Part shown: positions 54,467 through 62,525 of the stretch, piece by piece
Layout of the letters: the number at the start of each line of letters is the position of its first letter
How positions within the stretch are numbered: the stretch's first letter is position 1
NCBI RefSeq assembly: GCF_907163105.1
Contig: NZ_OU015321.1
Coordinates: forward strand, 2,185,001 to 2,249,000
DNA length: 64,000 bases
Reading direction: 5' to 3'
DNA from: Cloacibacterium caeni
Lineage (GTDB): Bacteria; Bacteroidota; Bacteroidia; Flavobacteriales; Weeksellaceae
Translations under genes and position numbers: made by a program
Notes under the pieces: model-generated
The model's input: the letters and a program-made list of their open reading frames with translations, nothing else
The model's database searches: none
What the model was told of the DNA's origin: nothing

Positions 54467-54483
54467 GTACCCCAGACGGGACT
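54466..54483. other. attR, right attachment repeat inside tRNA-Leu
   Basis: TGTACCCCAGACGGGACT, identical to attL, forms the 3' end of the intact tRNA-Leu(TAA) gene, so integration leaves the tRNA functional. Confidence 0.9.
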
Positions 54484-54551
54484 TGAACCCGTACGTCCTT
54501 GCGGACACAGGATTTTAAGTCCTGCGTGTCTACCAGTTCCACCACCAGGGC
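54468..54551 (-). tRNA. tRNA-Leu(TAA)
   Basis: 84 nt on the minus strand. The anticodon stem CAGGA/TCCTG encloses CTTAAAA with anticodon TAA; the T arm GGGTTCAAGTCCC is clear, and the long variable arm is typical of tRNA-Leu. CCA is not encoded. Its 3' end is the integration site. Confidence 0.95.
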
Positions 54552-54560
54552 AAAATGGAG

Positions 54561-54633
54561 AGCGAAAAACGGGATTCGAACCCGCGACCCCAACCTTGGC
54601 AAGGTTGTGCTCTACCAGCTGAGCTATTTTCGC
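54561..54633 (-). tRNA. tRNA-Gly(GCC)
   Basis: 73 nt on the minus strand. Acceptor GCGAAAA pairs with TTTTCGC; the anticodon stem CAACC/GGTTG encloses TTGCCAA with anticodon GCC; the T arm is CGGGTTCGAATCCCG. It is 9 bases from tRNA-Leu(TAA). Confidence 0.96.
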
Positions 54634-54647
54634 ATTTCTATTTCGTG

Positions 54648-54729
54648 TGCGGATGAAGGGACTCGAACCCCCACGCCTCACGGCACCAGATCCTAAGTCT
54701 GGCGTGGCTACCAATTACACCACATCCGC
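54648..54729 (-). tRNA. tRNA-Leu(TAG)
   Basis: 82 nt on the minus strand. Acceptor GCGGATG pairs with CATCCGC; anticodon stem CCAGA/TCTGG encloses CTTAGGA with anticodon TAG; the variable arm is long. First gene of the three-tRNA transcript. Confidence 0.96.
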
Positions 54730-54765
54730 TAGTATTTAAAGAACTTTGTTCGTTTTTTGTGAGTG

Positions 54766-54798
54766 CAAATATAGAAACTTTTTCCTAATGTTCACAAC
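54766..54798 (-). promoter_or_regulatory. Promoter of the tRNA cluster
   Basis: On the minus strand an exact -7 box TATATTTG (54773-54766) follows GTTG (54798-54795) by 21 bases. It lies 36 bases upstream of the first tRNA. Confidence 0.7.
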
Positions 54799-54893
54799 TT
54801 TTTTTTGAAAAATTTTATTTTTTGAAAAAAAAACTTAGAAATTAGATTTTTGTTTCTCTTTTTATTACTTTTACAACTTTAAGATTAATAGAT

Positions 54894-55274
54894 ATGGAAT
54901 TACAAGGAACGGTTAAGAAAATATTTGATACCCAGACTTTTGCAAGTGGTTTTCAAAAAAGAGAAATGGTTTTATTGACTCAAGAACAATATCCTCAGCC
55001 TATTTCAATAGAATTTTTATCAGATAAAATTAATTTATTAGATAATGTTTCTGAAGGCGAAACTGTAAAATTAGGAATCAATATTAGAGGTAGAGAGTGG
55101 ACTAACCCACAAGGTGAAGTAAAATATTTCAACTCTATTACAGCTTGGAGATTAGAAAAAGTAGCAGATAACGGTGCACAACCTACTTATGCTGCTCCAT
55201 CTGCAGTGGCTACTCCAGCTACTACTAATGAAAATCCTTTCGCAGACGAAGGTGATGACGATTTACCTTTCTAA
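54894..55274 (+). CDS. DUF3127 domain protein (OB-fold-like, ssDNA-binding-type)
   Basis: A 126-residue protein of the DUF3127 family, common in Bacteroidota. The beta-rich domain (about 1-92; MELQGTVKKIFDTQTFASGF, IRGREWTNPQGEVKYFN) resembles an OB fold, followed by an Ala/Pro/Thr linker and an acidic tip DDDLPF like that of single-strand DNA-binding proteins. The similarity of the tail to SSB suggests contact with DNA-repair or replication proteins, by inference. Confidence 0.85.
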   Translation: MELQGTVKKIFDTQTFASGFQKREMVLLTQEQYPQPISIEFLSDKINLLDNVSEGETVKLGINIRGREWTNPQGEVKYFNSITAWRLEKVADNGAQPTYAAPSAVATPATTNENPFADEGDDDLPF

Positions 55275-55341
55275 AATAATAGAAATTTTATACATTTGAA
55301 ATCCTACTTTAATAAGTGGGATTTCATTTTTAAAATAAGAT

Positions 55342-56004
55342 ATGTTTCTACTAGATTCCGAAGAAATTGCTTTTCCAGACCCTGCTTTGTATGATTTTGA
55401 AGGAGGATTATTGGCAATGGGCGGAGATTTATCTCCAGAAAGAATCTGGTTTGCTTATCAGAACGGGATTTTCCCGTGGTTTAATCCTGAAGATGATATT
55501 TTGTGGTGGTGTCCTGATCCTAGATTCGTATTGTTTCCAGAAGATTTGAAAATTTCTAAATCCATGAAGAAAATTCTGCGAGAGGGGAAATTTACTTTTA
55601 CCGAAAATAAATGTTTCGAAGAAGTGATGAAAAATTGCCAAGCCGCAGAAAGAAAAGGACAAGACGGAACATGGATTACCGATGAGATGATAAAAGCTTA
55701 CAGCACTCTTCACCGATTTGGAAAAGCCAAAAGCTTAGAAGTTTGGGAAAATGATGAATTGGTAGGAGGTTTATATGGTGTAGATTTAGGTCATATCTTC
55801 TGCGGAGAAAGCATGTTTGCCAAAGTGAGCAATGCAAGCAAAGCGGGTTTTATTTATTTTGTAGAAAAATATAAAAGTCAGTATCAATTGATTGATTGCC
55901 AAGTTTACACTGAGCATTTAGCCTCTTTAGGAGCTAAAGAAATTCCTAAAAGGGAGTTTCTGAAAATTTTAAAACAAAATTTCTCAGACGAGAACGTAAA
56001 ATGA
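55342..56004 (+). CDS. aat: Leucyl/phenylalanyl-tRNA-protein transferase
   Basis: Transfers Leu or Phe from tRNA to proteins with N-terminal Lys or Arg and marks them for ClpAP degradation (N-degron pathway). The 220-residue protein has the family hallmarks FPDPALYDFEGGLLAMGGDL, YQNGIFPWFN, WWCPDPR and CGESMFAKVSNASKAGF. Normal length. A structured element follows directly after the stop codon. Confidence 0.95.
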   Translation: MFLLDSEEIAFPDPALYDFEGGLLAMGGDLSPERIWFAYQNGIFPWFNPEDDILWWCPDPRFVLFPEDLKISKSMKKILREGKFTFTENKCFEEVMKNCQAAERKGQDGTWITDEMIKAYSTLHRFGKAKSLEVWENDELVGGLYGVDLGHIFCGESMFAKVSNASKAGFIYFVEKYKSQYQLIDCQVYTEHLASLGAKEIPKREFLKILKQNFSDENVK

Positions 56005-56010
56005 TAAAAA

Positions 56011-56096
56011 AATTGCGCCCCGAGTTGAGCGGAGCTCTTTTTAAAATTAACAAATTTTAAAAAAGCGAGAGCGGAACGAGGAAATTGGCGCCCAAA
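56011..56096 (+). ncRNA. Structured intergenic element, second copy; possible Flavo-1 RNA motif
   Basis: Outer arms GCGCC (56015-56019) and GGCGC (56087-56091) pair. Inside are CCGAGTTGAGCGGA and AGCGAGAGCGGAACGAGG, each keeping the GCGGA core, around a long hairpin TTTTTAAAATT-AAC-AAATTTTAAAAA. The conserved halves match the copy at 12347-12430. It ends 12 bases before the EamA gene start, so it would form most of that gene's leader if transcribed. Confidence 0.5.
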
Positions 56097-56108
56097 AAAT
56101 TAAAAAAT

Positions 56109-56984
56109 ATGAACCCTGAAAAAGAAAAATGGATTTTATTAATATTGCTCTCTCTGATTTGGGGCTCTTCTTTTATTTTGATAAAAAAATCGCTGGAACA
56201 TTTTAATCCTTATCAAGTAGGAGCGCTAAGAGTTCTTATTTCTGGGGTTTTACTCTCACCGATTGCTTTATTGAACATCAAAAAGTTTCCTAAATCACAT
56301 CTAAAATGGCTCATTATTGCAGCACTTTGTGGAAATTTTATTCCCATGTTCTTATTTCCTATTGCGGAAACCAAAGTCAGCAGCAGTATTGCAGGAATTA
56401 TCAATTCTACGATGCCGCTTTTTGTTATTTTGGTAGGTGCAGCATTTTGGAAAACCAAAACTACCCCTCGACAAATTTTGGGAATTGTCATCAGTTTTTT
56501 TGGAGTGATTTTATTGATGAATTCGGGACATGATAATAATACAGAACACTTATTTTACATAGGATTATTACTTTTTGCAGCTTTCTTGTACGCTGTAAGC
56601 GTGACTACAGTTGGCGCAAAACTCACGCATATTCCTGCAAAACTCTTGTCCTCATTTGTATTTTTCTACGTCTTGTTTTTACCGTCTTTACTGGCTTTAT
56701 ATTTCTCAAATTTCTTTCACGAGTTTTCTTTTACAAGAGAAAACATGATAGGATTGGGATTTGTAGCGACTTTATCCATCTTCGGAACTGGACTAGCCAT
56801 GATGTTACAATATAGATTAATGAGCGTTTCTAATCCGCTATTTGCGTCTACCGTAACTTTATTAATGCCAATTGTAGCGGTAGCTTGGGGAATAATCGAC
56901 GGAGAAAGTTTTACTTTTTTACAAGGAATAGGCGGTGCAATTATTCTGGGAGGATTAATTTTTCTGAGAAAGAAAAAAAGCTAG
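56109..56984 (+). CDS. EamA family (DMT superfamily) transporter
   Basis: A 291-residue inner-membrane protein with ten hydrophobic segments in two EamA repeats (LLSLIWGSSFILIKKSLEHF near the start of the first, VATLSIFGTGLAMMLQYRLM in the second). It probably exports a metabolite such as an amino acid; the substrate is unknown. Start at ATG 56109 (MNPEKEKW); a start at 56085 would lie within the structured element. Confidence 0.88.
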   Translation: MNPEKEKWILLILLSLIWGSSFILIKKSLEHFNPYQVGALRVLISGVLLSPIALLNIKKFPKSHLKWLIIAALCGNFIPMFLFPIAETKVSSSIAGIINSTMPLFVILVGAAFWKTKTTPRQILGIVISFFGVILLMNSGHDNNTEHLFYIGLLLFAAFLYAVSVTTVGAKLTHIPAKLLSSFVFFYVLFLPSLLALYFSNFFHEFSFTRENMIGLGFVATLSIFGTGLAMMLQYRLMSVSNPLFASTVTLLMPIVAVAWGIIDGESFTFLQGIGGAIILGGLIFLRKKKS

Positions 56985-56999
56985 CATTTTTACATAAAA

Positions 57000-57033
57000 A
57001 AACTGCATAACCCCTTAAGAAGCAATGCAGTTT
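57000..57033 (+). terminator. Hairpin downstream of the EamA gene
   Basis: AAACTGCAT and ATGCAGTTT form a 9-bp stem with a 16-base loop. No good T tract follows, so it may be a weak terminator or only an mRNA end structure. Confidence 0.45.
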
Positions 57034-57135
57034 GAAATAAATCTAATAAAAAGTAAAAATGAAAGGTGACAAAGATAAAATTTTTTTTCAATAAAATTCA
57101 AAAATGTTTGAAAATTTTTTTTATGATTTCCGTCA

Positions 57136-57167
57136 TTTAGCTGATTGATAAGAATTAATTACCTTTG
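57136..57167 (+). promoter_or_regulatory. Promoter of the CBS-domain gene, possibly leaderless
   Basis: TTTAG (57136-57140) and an exact -7 box TACCTTTG (57160-57167) are 19 bases apart. The ATG at 57172 is only 4 bases after the box, closer than the usual start of transcription. Confidence 0.6.
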
Positions 57168-57171
57168 CAAC

Positions 57172-57825
57172 ATGTTAATTTCTGAATACATATCCAAAGA
57201 TTTTCCCGCTTTTGAAGTTGATTCATCTGCAGAAGAAGCACTAGAAATAGCCTCGGAATTTGGTTTCACCCATGTTTTTGTGCAAAAAAACAATCTTTTT
57301 TTGGGAGGAATCTGCAAGGAATTTTTGGAAGAAAATCCTGATAAAAATTTAGAAGAACTCCTTATTCATATAGAGCGATTTGCTATTTTAGAAGGCGGAA
57401 CCGTATTAGACACTGTAAAATTATTCTATACTTTTAACGCTAATATTATTCCCATTATCAATAAAAATGAAGAATATCTAGGATACATTGCTTACGATGA
57501 TGTTTTTAATGAACTGTCGAAATATCCTTTATTTTCTGAAAACGGAGCGGTTTTAACGGTAGAAACCAACTTAAAATCGTTTTCGATGACCGAAATTGCC
57601 AAAATTGTAGAAAGCAACAATTCTAAATTTTACGGAGCGTTCATCAGTCATGTAAATGATGATGTAATACAAGTTACCATGAAAATTAATCATGATAATT
57701 TAAGTTCTATAGACGAAACCTTCGACCGATTTGGTTATCACGTAGTTCATAAATTTTATAACGACGAAAAAGAAGAACTCATCAAAGACCGATATCAATA
57801 TTTTCAAAAATATTTAGAATTTTAA
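57172..57825 (+). CDS. CBS domain-containing protein
   Basis: A 217-residue protein with a CBS pair in the N-terminal part (about 1-125), known as an adenine-nucleotide sensor module. The C-terminal part (about 135-217) resembles an ACT-like regulatory domain (SMTEIAKIVESNNSKFYGAF). No catalytic domain. It precedes nadK by 30 bases and could share its transcript, so a link to NAD(P) or energy charge is possible but unproven. Confidence 0.8.
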   Translation: MLISEYISKDFPAFEVDSSAEEALEIASEFGFTHVFVQKNNLFLGGICKEFLEENPDKNLEELLIHIERFAILEGGTVLDTVKLFYTFNANIIPIINKNEEYLGYIAYDDVFNELSKYPLFSENGAVLTVETNLKSFSMTEIAKIVESNNSKFYGAFISHVNDDVIQVTMKINHDNLSSIDETFDRFGYHVVHKFYNDEKEELIKDRYQYFQKYLEF

Positions 57826-57855
57826 TGTATTTTTGAGTTTATAAAAAGATTTATT

Positions 57856-58722
57856 TTGAAAGCTGCCATTTATTCACAGAAAAAAGACTTAGATACATTT
57901 TTATACTTAAGTAAGTTTATATCAGAACTTAACAAAAGAGGTGTAAAAGCTATTATATATGAACAGCTCTTCAAAGATTTAGAATTTTCTAAAGAGTTTT
58001 CCACTTTTTCTAACTACGAAGATGTAAAACAAGAAAAAATAGATTTTTTCTTCAGTTTTGGGGGAGACGGAACTATTTTAAATGCCTTGAACTTTATCAA
58101 AGAATTAGAAATTCCCGTCATCGGAGTAAACACGGGTAGATTAGGGTTTTTGGCAAGTTTTTCTAAGGATGAAATCTTCAGTCACATAGACGAAATCATC
58201 ACCAAAGAAATGAATTTGAGCAAAAGAAGCGTTTTGCACGTTACTTCTTCTGGTACTCCTATTGATTTTCCGTATGCACTAAATGATTTGAGCGTTTCTA
58301 GAAACGAAACCACTTCTATGATTACCATAGAAACGCATATTAATGAGCAATTTCTTACGTATTATTGGGGAGATGGTTTAATTATTTCTACACCTACTGG
58401 TTCTACCGCATACTCACTGAGTTGTGGTGGCCCTATTATTTCGCCAGGAAACGGAATTCTTTCGCTTACGCCAATTGCGCCTCACAACCTTAACGTGAGA
58501 CCTATTGTTTTAAGAGACGATATAGAAATTACCTTAAAAGTAGAAAGCAGAGTGCCACAATATTCTCTTTCTCTAGATTCTAGACTCTATCACATGAAAA
58601 ATGATGATGTGATTACGGTAAAAAAAGCCGACTTCCAACTGATCTTAATGCACCCAAAAGACTTGAGCTTTTTCAAAACTTTAAGGCAGAAATTGCTGTG
58701 GGGCAAAGACAAAAGAAATTAG
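57856..58722 (+). CDS. nadK: NAD kinase
   Basis: Phosphorylates NAD to NADP. The 288-residue protein has the motif FGGDGTILNAL (GGDG at about 70-73), the NTGRLGFLA region and the second signature TPTGSTAYSLSCGGPI. The reading frame has no ATG near the right place; the start is TTG 57856, giving MKAAIYSQKKDLD, which matches the family N-terminus. Confidence 0.95.
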   Translation: MKAAIYSQKKDLDTFLYLSKFISELNKRGVKAIIYEQLFKDLEFSKEFSTFSNYEDVKQEKIDFFFSFGGDGTILNALNFIKELEIPVIGVNTGRLGFLASFSKDEIFSHIDEIITKEMNLSKRSVLHVTSSGTPIDFPYALNDLSVSRNETTSMITIETHINEQFLTYYWGDGLIISTPTGSTAYSLSCGGPIISPGNGILSLTPIAPHNLNVRPIVLRDDIEITLKVESRVPQYSLSLDSRLYHMKNDDVITVKKADFQLILMHPKDLSFFKTLRQKLLWGKDKRN

Positions 58723-58797
58723 TATTAATAGCATAAAATTCACTAAATTTACATTTCGAAATTTACATTTAACAATCAATAATAAAACAAAAGAAAA

Positions 58798-59868
58798 ATG
58801 AGCAGAAAATTTCCGGCAGGTGTTGCCACAGGTTCATTAGTATCAGAAATTTTTGCACACGCAAAAGAAAATAATTACGCACTTCCTGCAGTAAACGTAG
58901 TAGGTTCTAGTAACATAAACGCTACTATGGAAACAGCAGTTAAATTAAACGCTCCAGTAATTATTCAGTTTTCAAACGGAGGAGCTGCATTTAACGCAGG
59001 AAAAAGCCTTAGTACTGAAAATCAAAAATCTGCAATCCTAGGAGGAATTGCAGGCGCTAGACATATTCATACCCTTGCAGAAGCTTATGGAGCTACCGTA
59101 ATTCTTCACACAGACCACTGTGCTAAAAAATTACTTCCTTGGATTGATGGATTATTAGACGCAAGCGAAGAGCATTACAAAGCATTTGGTAAGTCATTGT
59201 TCTCTTCTCACATGCTAGATTTATCAGAAGAACCTATCGAAGAAAATTTAGACATTTCTACTAAATATTTCGAAAGAATGGCTAAAATGGGCATGACTCT
59301 AGAAATAGAATTAGGAGTAACTGGTGGCGAAGAAGATGGTGTAGACAACTCTGATGTAGATTCTTCTAAATTGTACACTCAGCCAGACGAAGTAGCATAC
59401 GCTTACGAAACATTGAAAGCTATTTCTCCAGAATTTACAATCGCTGCAGCTTTTGGTAATGTTCACGGTGTTTACAAACCAGGAAACGTGAAATTAACTC
59501 CGAAAATCTTAGACAATTCTCAAAAATATGTACAAGAAAAATTCGGAACTTCTGAAAAACCAGTAAACTTTGTATTCCACGGTGGTTCTGGTTCTACATT
59601 AGAAGAAATTAGAGAAGCAATTTCTTATGGTGTGATTAAAATGAACATCGATACAGACCTTCAGTTTGCTTACACAGAAGGAATTAGAGATTATATGAAT
59701 TCTAATATCGAGTATTTAAGAACTCAAATTGGTAATCCAGAAGGTGAAGAAAAACCAAACAAAAAATTCTATGACCCAAGAGTTTGGATTAGAAAAGGTG
59801 AAGAAACTTTCGTTAATAGATTAGTAAAAGCCTTTGAAGATTTAAATAACGTAAATACATTAGGCTAA
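58798..59868 (+). CDS. fbaA: Class II fructose-bisphosphate aldolase
   Basis: Zinc-dependent aldolase of glycolysis and gluconeogenesis, 356 residues, of the E. coli FbaA type. Metal and catalytic residues are in VILHTDHCAKK, LEIELGVTGGEEDGVDN, FGNVHGVY and FHGGSGS. Monocistronic as seen, with a gap of 55 bases to accD. Confidence 0.96.
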   Translation: MSRKFPAGVATGSLVSEIFAHAKENNYALPAVNVVGSSNINATMETAVKLNAPVIIQFSNGGAAFNAGKSLSTENQKSAILGGIAGARHIHTLAEAYGATVILHTDHCAKKLLPWIDGLLDASEEHYKAFGKSLFSSHMLDLSEEPIEENLDISTKYFERMAKMGMTLEIELGVTGGEEDGVDNSDVDSSKLYTQPDEVAYAYETLKAISPEFTIAAAFGNVHGVYKPGNVKLTPKILDNSQKYVQEKFGTSEKPVNFVFHGGSGSTLEEIREAISYGVIKMNIDTDLQFAYTEGIRDYMNSNIEYLRTQIGNPEGEEKPNKKFYDPRVWIRKGEETFVNRLVKAFEDLNNVNTLG

Positions 59869-59923
59869 AATCAAAGATTTCACTAAATTCGAAACCTCAA
59901 TTTTAACCTTAAATTAGATAACT

Positions 59924-60775
59924 ATGGCTTTTGATTGGTTTAAAAGAAAGAAAAAAAATATTACCACAGGAACCGAAGAGAAAAAAGACGTTCCAAAAGG
60001 TCTTTGGCATCAAACTCCTTCTGGTAAGATTGTAGAACATGACGAGCTTAAGAGAAATAATTACGTTTCTCCAGAAGACGGTTTCCACGTGAGAATAGGA
60101 AGCGCAGAGTTCTACGATATACTTTTTGACGAAGGGAAATTCACAGAATTACATCCCGATGTAGAAAGTATAGATATGCTTAAATTTAAAGATACAAAAG
60201 CATATACAGACCGATTAAAAGAAGTAAAATCTAAAACAAAACTTAAAGATTCCATCAGAAATGCAAGAGGAAGCGTAAATGGTGTAGACATGGTGATTTC
60301 TTGTATGGATTTTGCGTTTATCGGGGGTTCTTTAGGTTCTGTAATGGGCGAAAAAATCAGAAGAGCTGTAGATTATTGTATAGAACATCAACTTCCTTAC
60401 ATGATTATCTGCCAATCTGGTGGTGCTAGAATGCAAGAAGCGGCTTACTCTCTGATGCAATTAGCAAAAGTACAGTCTAAGTTGGCTCAACTTTCTGATA
60501 AAAAATTGCCTTACATTGCTTATTTATGCGACCCTACTTTTGGTGGAATTACCGCATCTTTTGCAATGACTGCAGATGTAATCATGGCAGAACCTGGCGC
60601 TTTAATTGGTTTTGCAGGTCCTAGAGTAATTAGAGAAACCATCGGTAGAGATTTACCAGAAGGTTTCCAAACGTCTGAATTTATTCAGGAAAAAGGATTT
60701 GTAGATTTTATTGTAAAAAGAACTGAAATTAAAGAAACGGTTTCTAAAACAGTGAAACTATTGATGAATAAATAG
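59924..60775 (+). CDS. accD: Acetyl-CoA carboxylase carboxyltransferase subunit beta, zinc ribbon without cysteines
   Basis: Part of the carboxyltransferase that makes malonyl-CoA for fatty acid synthesis. The 283-residue protein has the normal core: GGSLGSVMGEKI, IICQSGGARMQE, DPTFGGITASFAM and AGPRVIRETIG. In E. coli a four-cysteine zinc ribbon sits at the N-terminus. Here the equivalent segment (KGLWHQTPSGKIVEHDELKR to VSPEDGFHVRI, about residues 25-58) has no cysteine at all, so zinc cannot bind in that way. I believe related Flavobacteriia share this but could not check. Confidence 0.95.
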   Translation: MAFDWFKRKKKNITTGTEEKKDVPKGLWHQTPSGKIVEHDELKRNNYVSPEDGFHVRIGSAEFYDILFDEGKFTELHPDVESIDMLKFKDTKAYTDRLKEVKSKTKLKDSIRNARGSVNGVDMVISCMDFAFIGGSLGSVMGEKIRRAVDYCIEHQLPYMIICQSGGARMQEAAYSLMQLAKVQSKLAQLSDKKLPYIAYLCDPTFGGITASFAMTADVIMAEPGALIGFAGPRVIRETIGRDLPEGFQTSEFIQEKGFVDFIVKRTEIKETVSKTVKLLMNK

Positions 60776-60800
60776 AATATTTATTCTCTGAGATAATTTT

Positions 60801-60833
60801 AAATCGTAAAACTTAATTGTTTTACGATTTTTA
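60801..60833 (+). terminator. Intrinsic terminator after accD
   Basis: AAATCGTAAAAC and GTTTTACGATTT pair around TTAATT, followed by TTATTT. Confidence 0.82.
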
Positions 60834-60883
60834 TTTGAAACATTTTCAAAAAAACACTTACTAATCTTAGAAAAACCCTTAGA

Positions 60884-61408
60884 ATGACGCCTAAACTTGT
60901 TTTTAATGTCTTAAAAAGCTTAAGTTTAAATAACCTTTTGAAATTATTTTTAACAGGGTTTAGTCATCCTATTTTTTCTGTTCTCACTTTTTTTGCAACC
61001 TATAAAACGTACAAAATTTCTGAAAAATTATTTCCAAAAACACATGGTTTACACGGTGCAGGAAATGCTTTCAGACATGCCCTTTGGAACAGTTTGATTA
61101 TGATGTATTGCTGCAAGGTTTCTTCCCCGAAAAAAGCGCTCATTTGGACTGAAAAAATCACGCAAATGCACGAAGATTTATTTCCCAATGAGCCTCTGCA
61201 ACGCAAAATGGATTTGCATAATAATAAAGTGGGGCGTGATTATTTTATGCAATTATTACCTACGATTCACAGACAGTTTTTTGAAACCAGCTTTTTTGTA
61301 GATCAACTGTTGGCATTAACTCAGCAGATTAAAACCGTAAAAAACACAGACGAAACGTTCGGGTTTGAACTGATTATGATAGACGAAAAAAGAGAAACTT
61401 TAGCATAA
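60884..61408 (+). CDS. DUF6973-like protein, possible metal-dependent enzyme
   Basis: A 174-residue protein. The conserved polar motifs GAGNAFRHALWNSLIM (about 58-73), TEKITQMHEDLFP and KMDLHNNKVGRDYF look like a set of His, Asn, Glu and Asp ligands, matching what I recall of DUF6973. The function is unknown. No signal peptide; the N-terminus is basic and hydrophobic. Its stop codon lies in the loop of a terminator hairpin. Confidence 0.65.
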   Translation: MTPKLVFNVLKSLSLNNLLKLFLTGFSHPIFSVLTFFATYKTYKISEKLFPKTHGLHGAGNAFRHALWNSLIMMYCCKVSSPKKALIWTEKITQMHEDLFPNEPLQRKMDLHNNKVGRDYFMQLLPTIHRQFFETSFFVDQLLALTQQIKTVKNTDETFGFELIMIDEKRETLA

Positions 61409-61426
61409 GTTTCTCTTTTAGTTTTT
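61387..61426. terminator. Bidirectional terminator overlapping the DUF6973-like gene end
   Basis: AAAAGAGAAACTT and AAGTTTCTCTTTT form a 13-bp stem around TAGCAT, which holds part of the stop region. It separates convergent genes. Confidence 0.78.
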
Positions 61427-61445
61427 ATCGTGTTTAAGAATAAAA

Positions 61446-62525
61446 TTACATGAATTTTTCTCCTTTTTTAAAGTTTTTCAAGTCTAAAACGTAGTCTTTA
61501 ATCAATTGGTCATTGCTAATTGGACAAATCAACAAAGCTTTCTCTGTATCTACCACGATATAGTTTTCTAAACCGTCTATAATTGCTGCTTTATTGTTGT
61601 TTCTTAGTCTTATGATGTTTCCTTTAGAATTATAGGTAAGAACGTGCTTAGATTTTACTGCATTATTGTTCTCATCTTTTTCGGCGTTTTCGTAGACAGA
61701 AGTCCAAGTTCCTAAATCACTCCATCCTAAATCCGCGGGAATCACGTAAACGTTTTTCGCTTTTTCTAAAATTCCATTGTCTATAGAAATCTTTTCTACT
61801 TTTGGATAAATGGTTTCTATGCAAACAGATTCTTTATCATTATTATATTCGCAAGTATCAAATTCATGCGTCATTTCTGGCAAAAATTCGTGGAAAGCCT
61901 TGTGAATAGATTTTACATTCCAAACAAATATTCCTGCATTCCAAAGGAAATCTCCACTTTCTAGGAAAGCTTTGGCAATTTCTAAACTAGGTTTTTCGGT
62001 AAAAGTTTTTACTTTGAAAAATTCTTCCTCTTTTTTCTCGATAAACTGTATATAACCATATCCAGTATCAGGACGAGTGGGTGTAATTCCTAGCGTAATA
62101 AGATAGTCATGCTTGCTCGCTAAATCAAAGGCTAATTCTACTTTTTCTAAAAAAACTTTTTCTTTTATAATTAAATGATCTGCTGGTAAAACAATTACGT
62201 TTGCATCTGGATCTCTATCTGCAATTTTATTAACCATGTAGATATTACACGCTGCTGTGTTTTTCATTACAGGTTCGCCTACAATATTTTCCAGAGGAAT
62301 CTCTGGCAACTGATGATGAGACAATTCTACGTACTCTTGATTGGTGATTACGTATATATTCTCGGAAGGAACGATTTGCTTTATTCGGTCAAAAGTTTGC
62401 TGAATCATGGTTCTTCCCGTTCCTAAAATATCTTGAAACTGCTTCGGAAATTTCTGAGTAGACATTGGCCAAAATCTGCTGCCAATTCCACCTGCCATGA
62501 TTACGCAATATTTAGTTTTACTCAT
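61446..62525 (-). CDS. manC: Mannose-1-phosphate guanylyltransferase
   Basis: Makes GDP-mannose from mannose-1-phosphate and GTP for surface polysaccharides. The 359-residue protein has the nucleotidyltransferase signature MAGGIGSRFWPMSTQKFPKQ (11-30) and a FTEKP motif (FTEKPSLEIAKAFL); DLGWSDLGTW is the sugar-binding region. It lacks the C-terminal isomerase domain found in bifunctional ManC. It overlaps the upstream SprT-like gene by 8 bases, so the two are coupled. Confidence 0.92.
   Translation of the reverse strand: MSKTKYCVIMAGGIGSRFWPMSTQKFPKQFQDILGTGRTMIQQTFDRIKQIVPSENIYVITNQEYVELSHHQLPEIPLENIVGEPVMKNTAACNIYMVNKIADRDPDANVIVLPADHLIIKEKVFLEKVELAFDLASKHDYLITLGITPTRPDTGYGYIQFIEKKEEEFFKVKTFTEKPSLEIAKAFLESGDFLWNAGIFVWNVKSIHKAFHEFLPEMTHEFDTCEYNNDKESVCIETIYPKVEKISIDNGILEKAKNVYVIPADLGWSDLGTWTSVYENAEKDENNNAVKSKHVLTYNSKGNIIRLRNNNKAAIIDGLENYIVVDTEKALLICPISNDQLIKDYVLDLKNFKKGEKFM

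Larger units (their letters stand above)
35585..54483. mobile_element. Integrative, probably mobilisable element in tRNA-Leu(TAA) carrying type I restriction-modification
   Basis: The limits are an 18-bp direct repeat (TGTACCCCAGACGGGACT) at 35585-35602 and 54466-54483; the right copy is the 3' end of an intact tRNA-Leu gene. The unit from repeat to repeat is 18,881 bp. Inside are a tyrosine recombinase next to the left end, a toxin-antitoxin-like pair, an Xis-like HTH protein, an SF3-like helicase, a Toprim primase, a MobV-like relaxase with a hairpin cluster, and a type I R-M cargo. No type IV secretion genes are seen, so it would need a helper element to transfer. A 22-bp repeat lies just inside both ends. 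Confidence 0.9.

Noticed and set aside
35585-54483. Complete conjugative element (ICE)
   Set aside because: No type IV coupling protein, VirB4-type ATPase or Tra genes are found; only relaxase and replication genes are present.
54421-54714. ORFs on both strands across 54421-54714
   Set aside because: They run through three clear tRNA genes and a terminator; the translations are artefacts of tRNA sequence.
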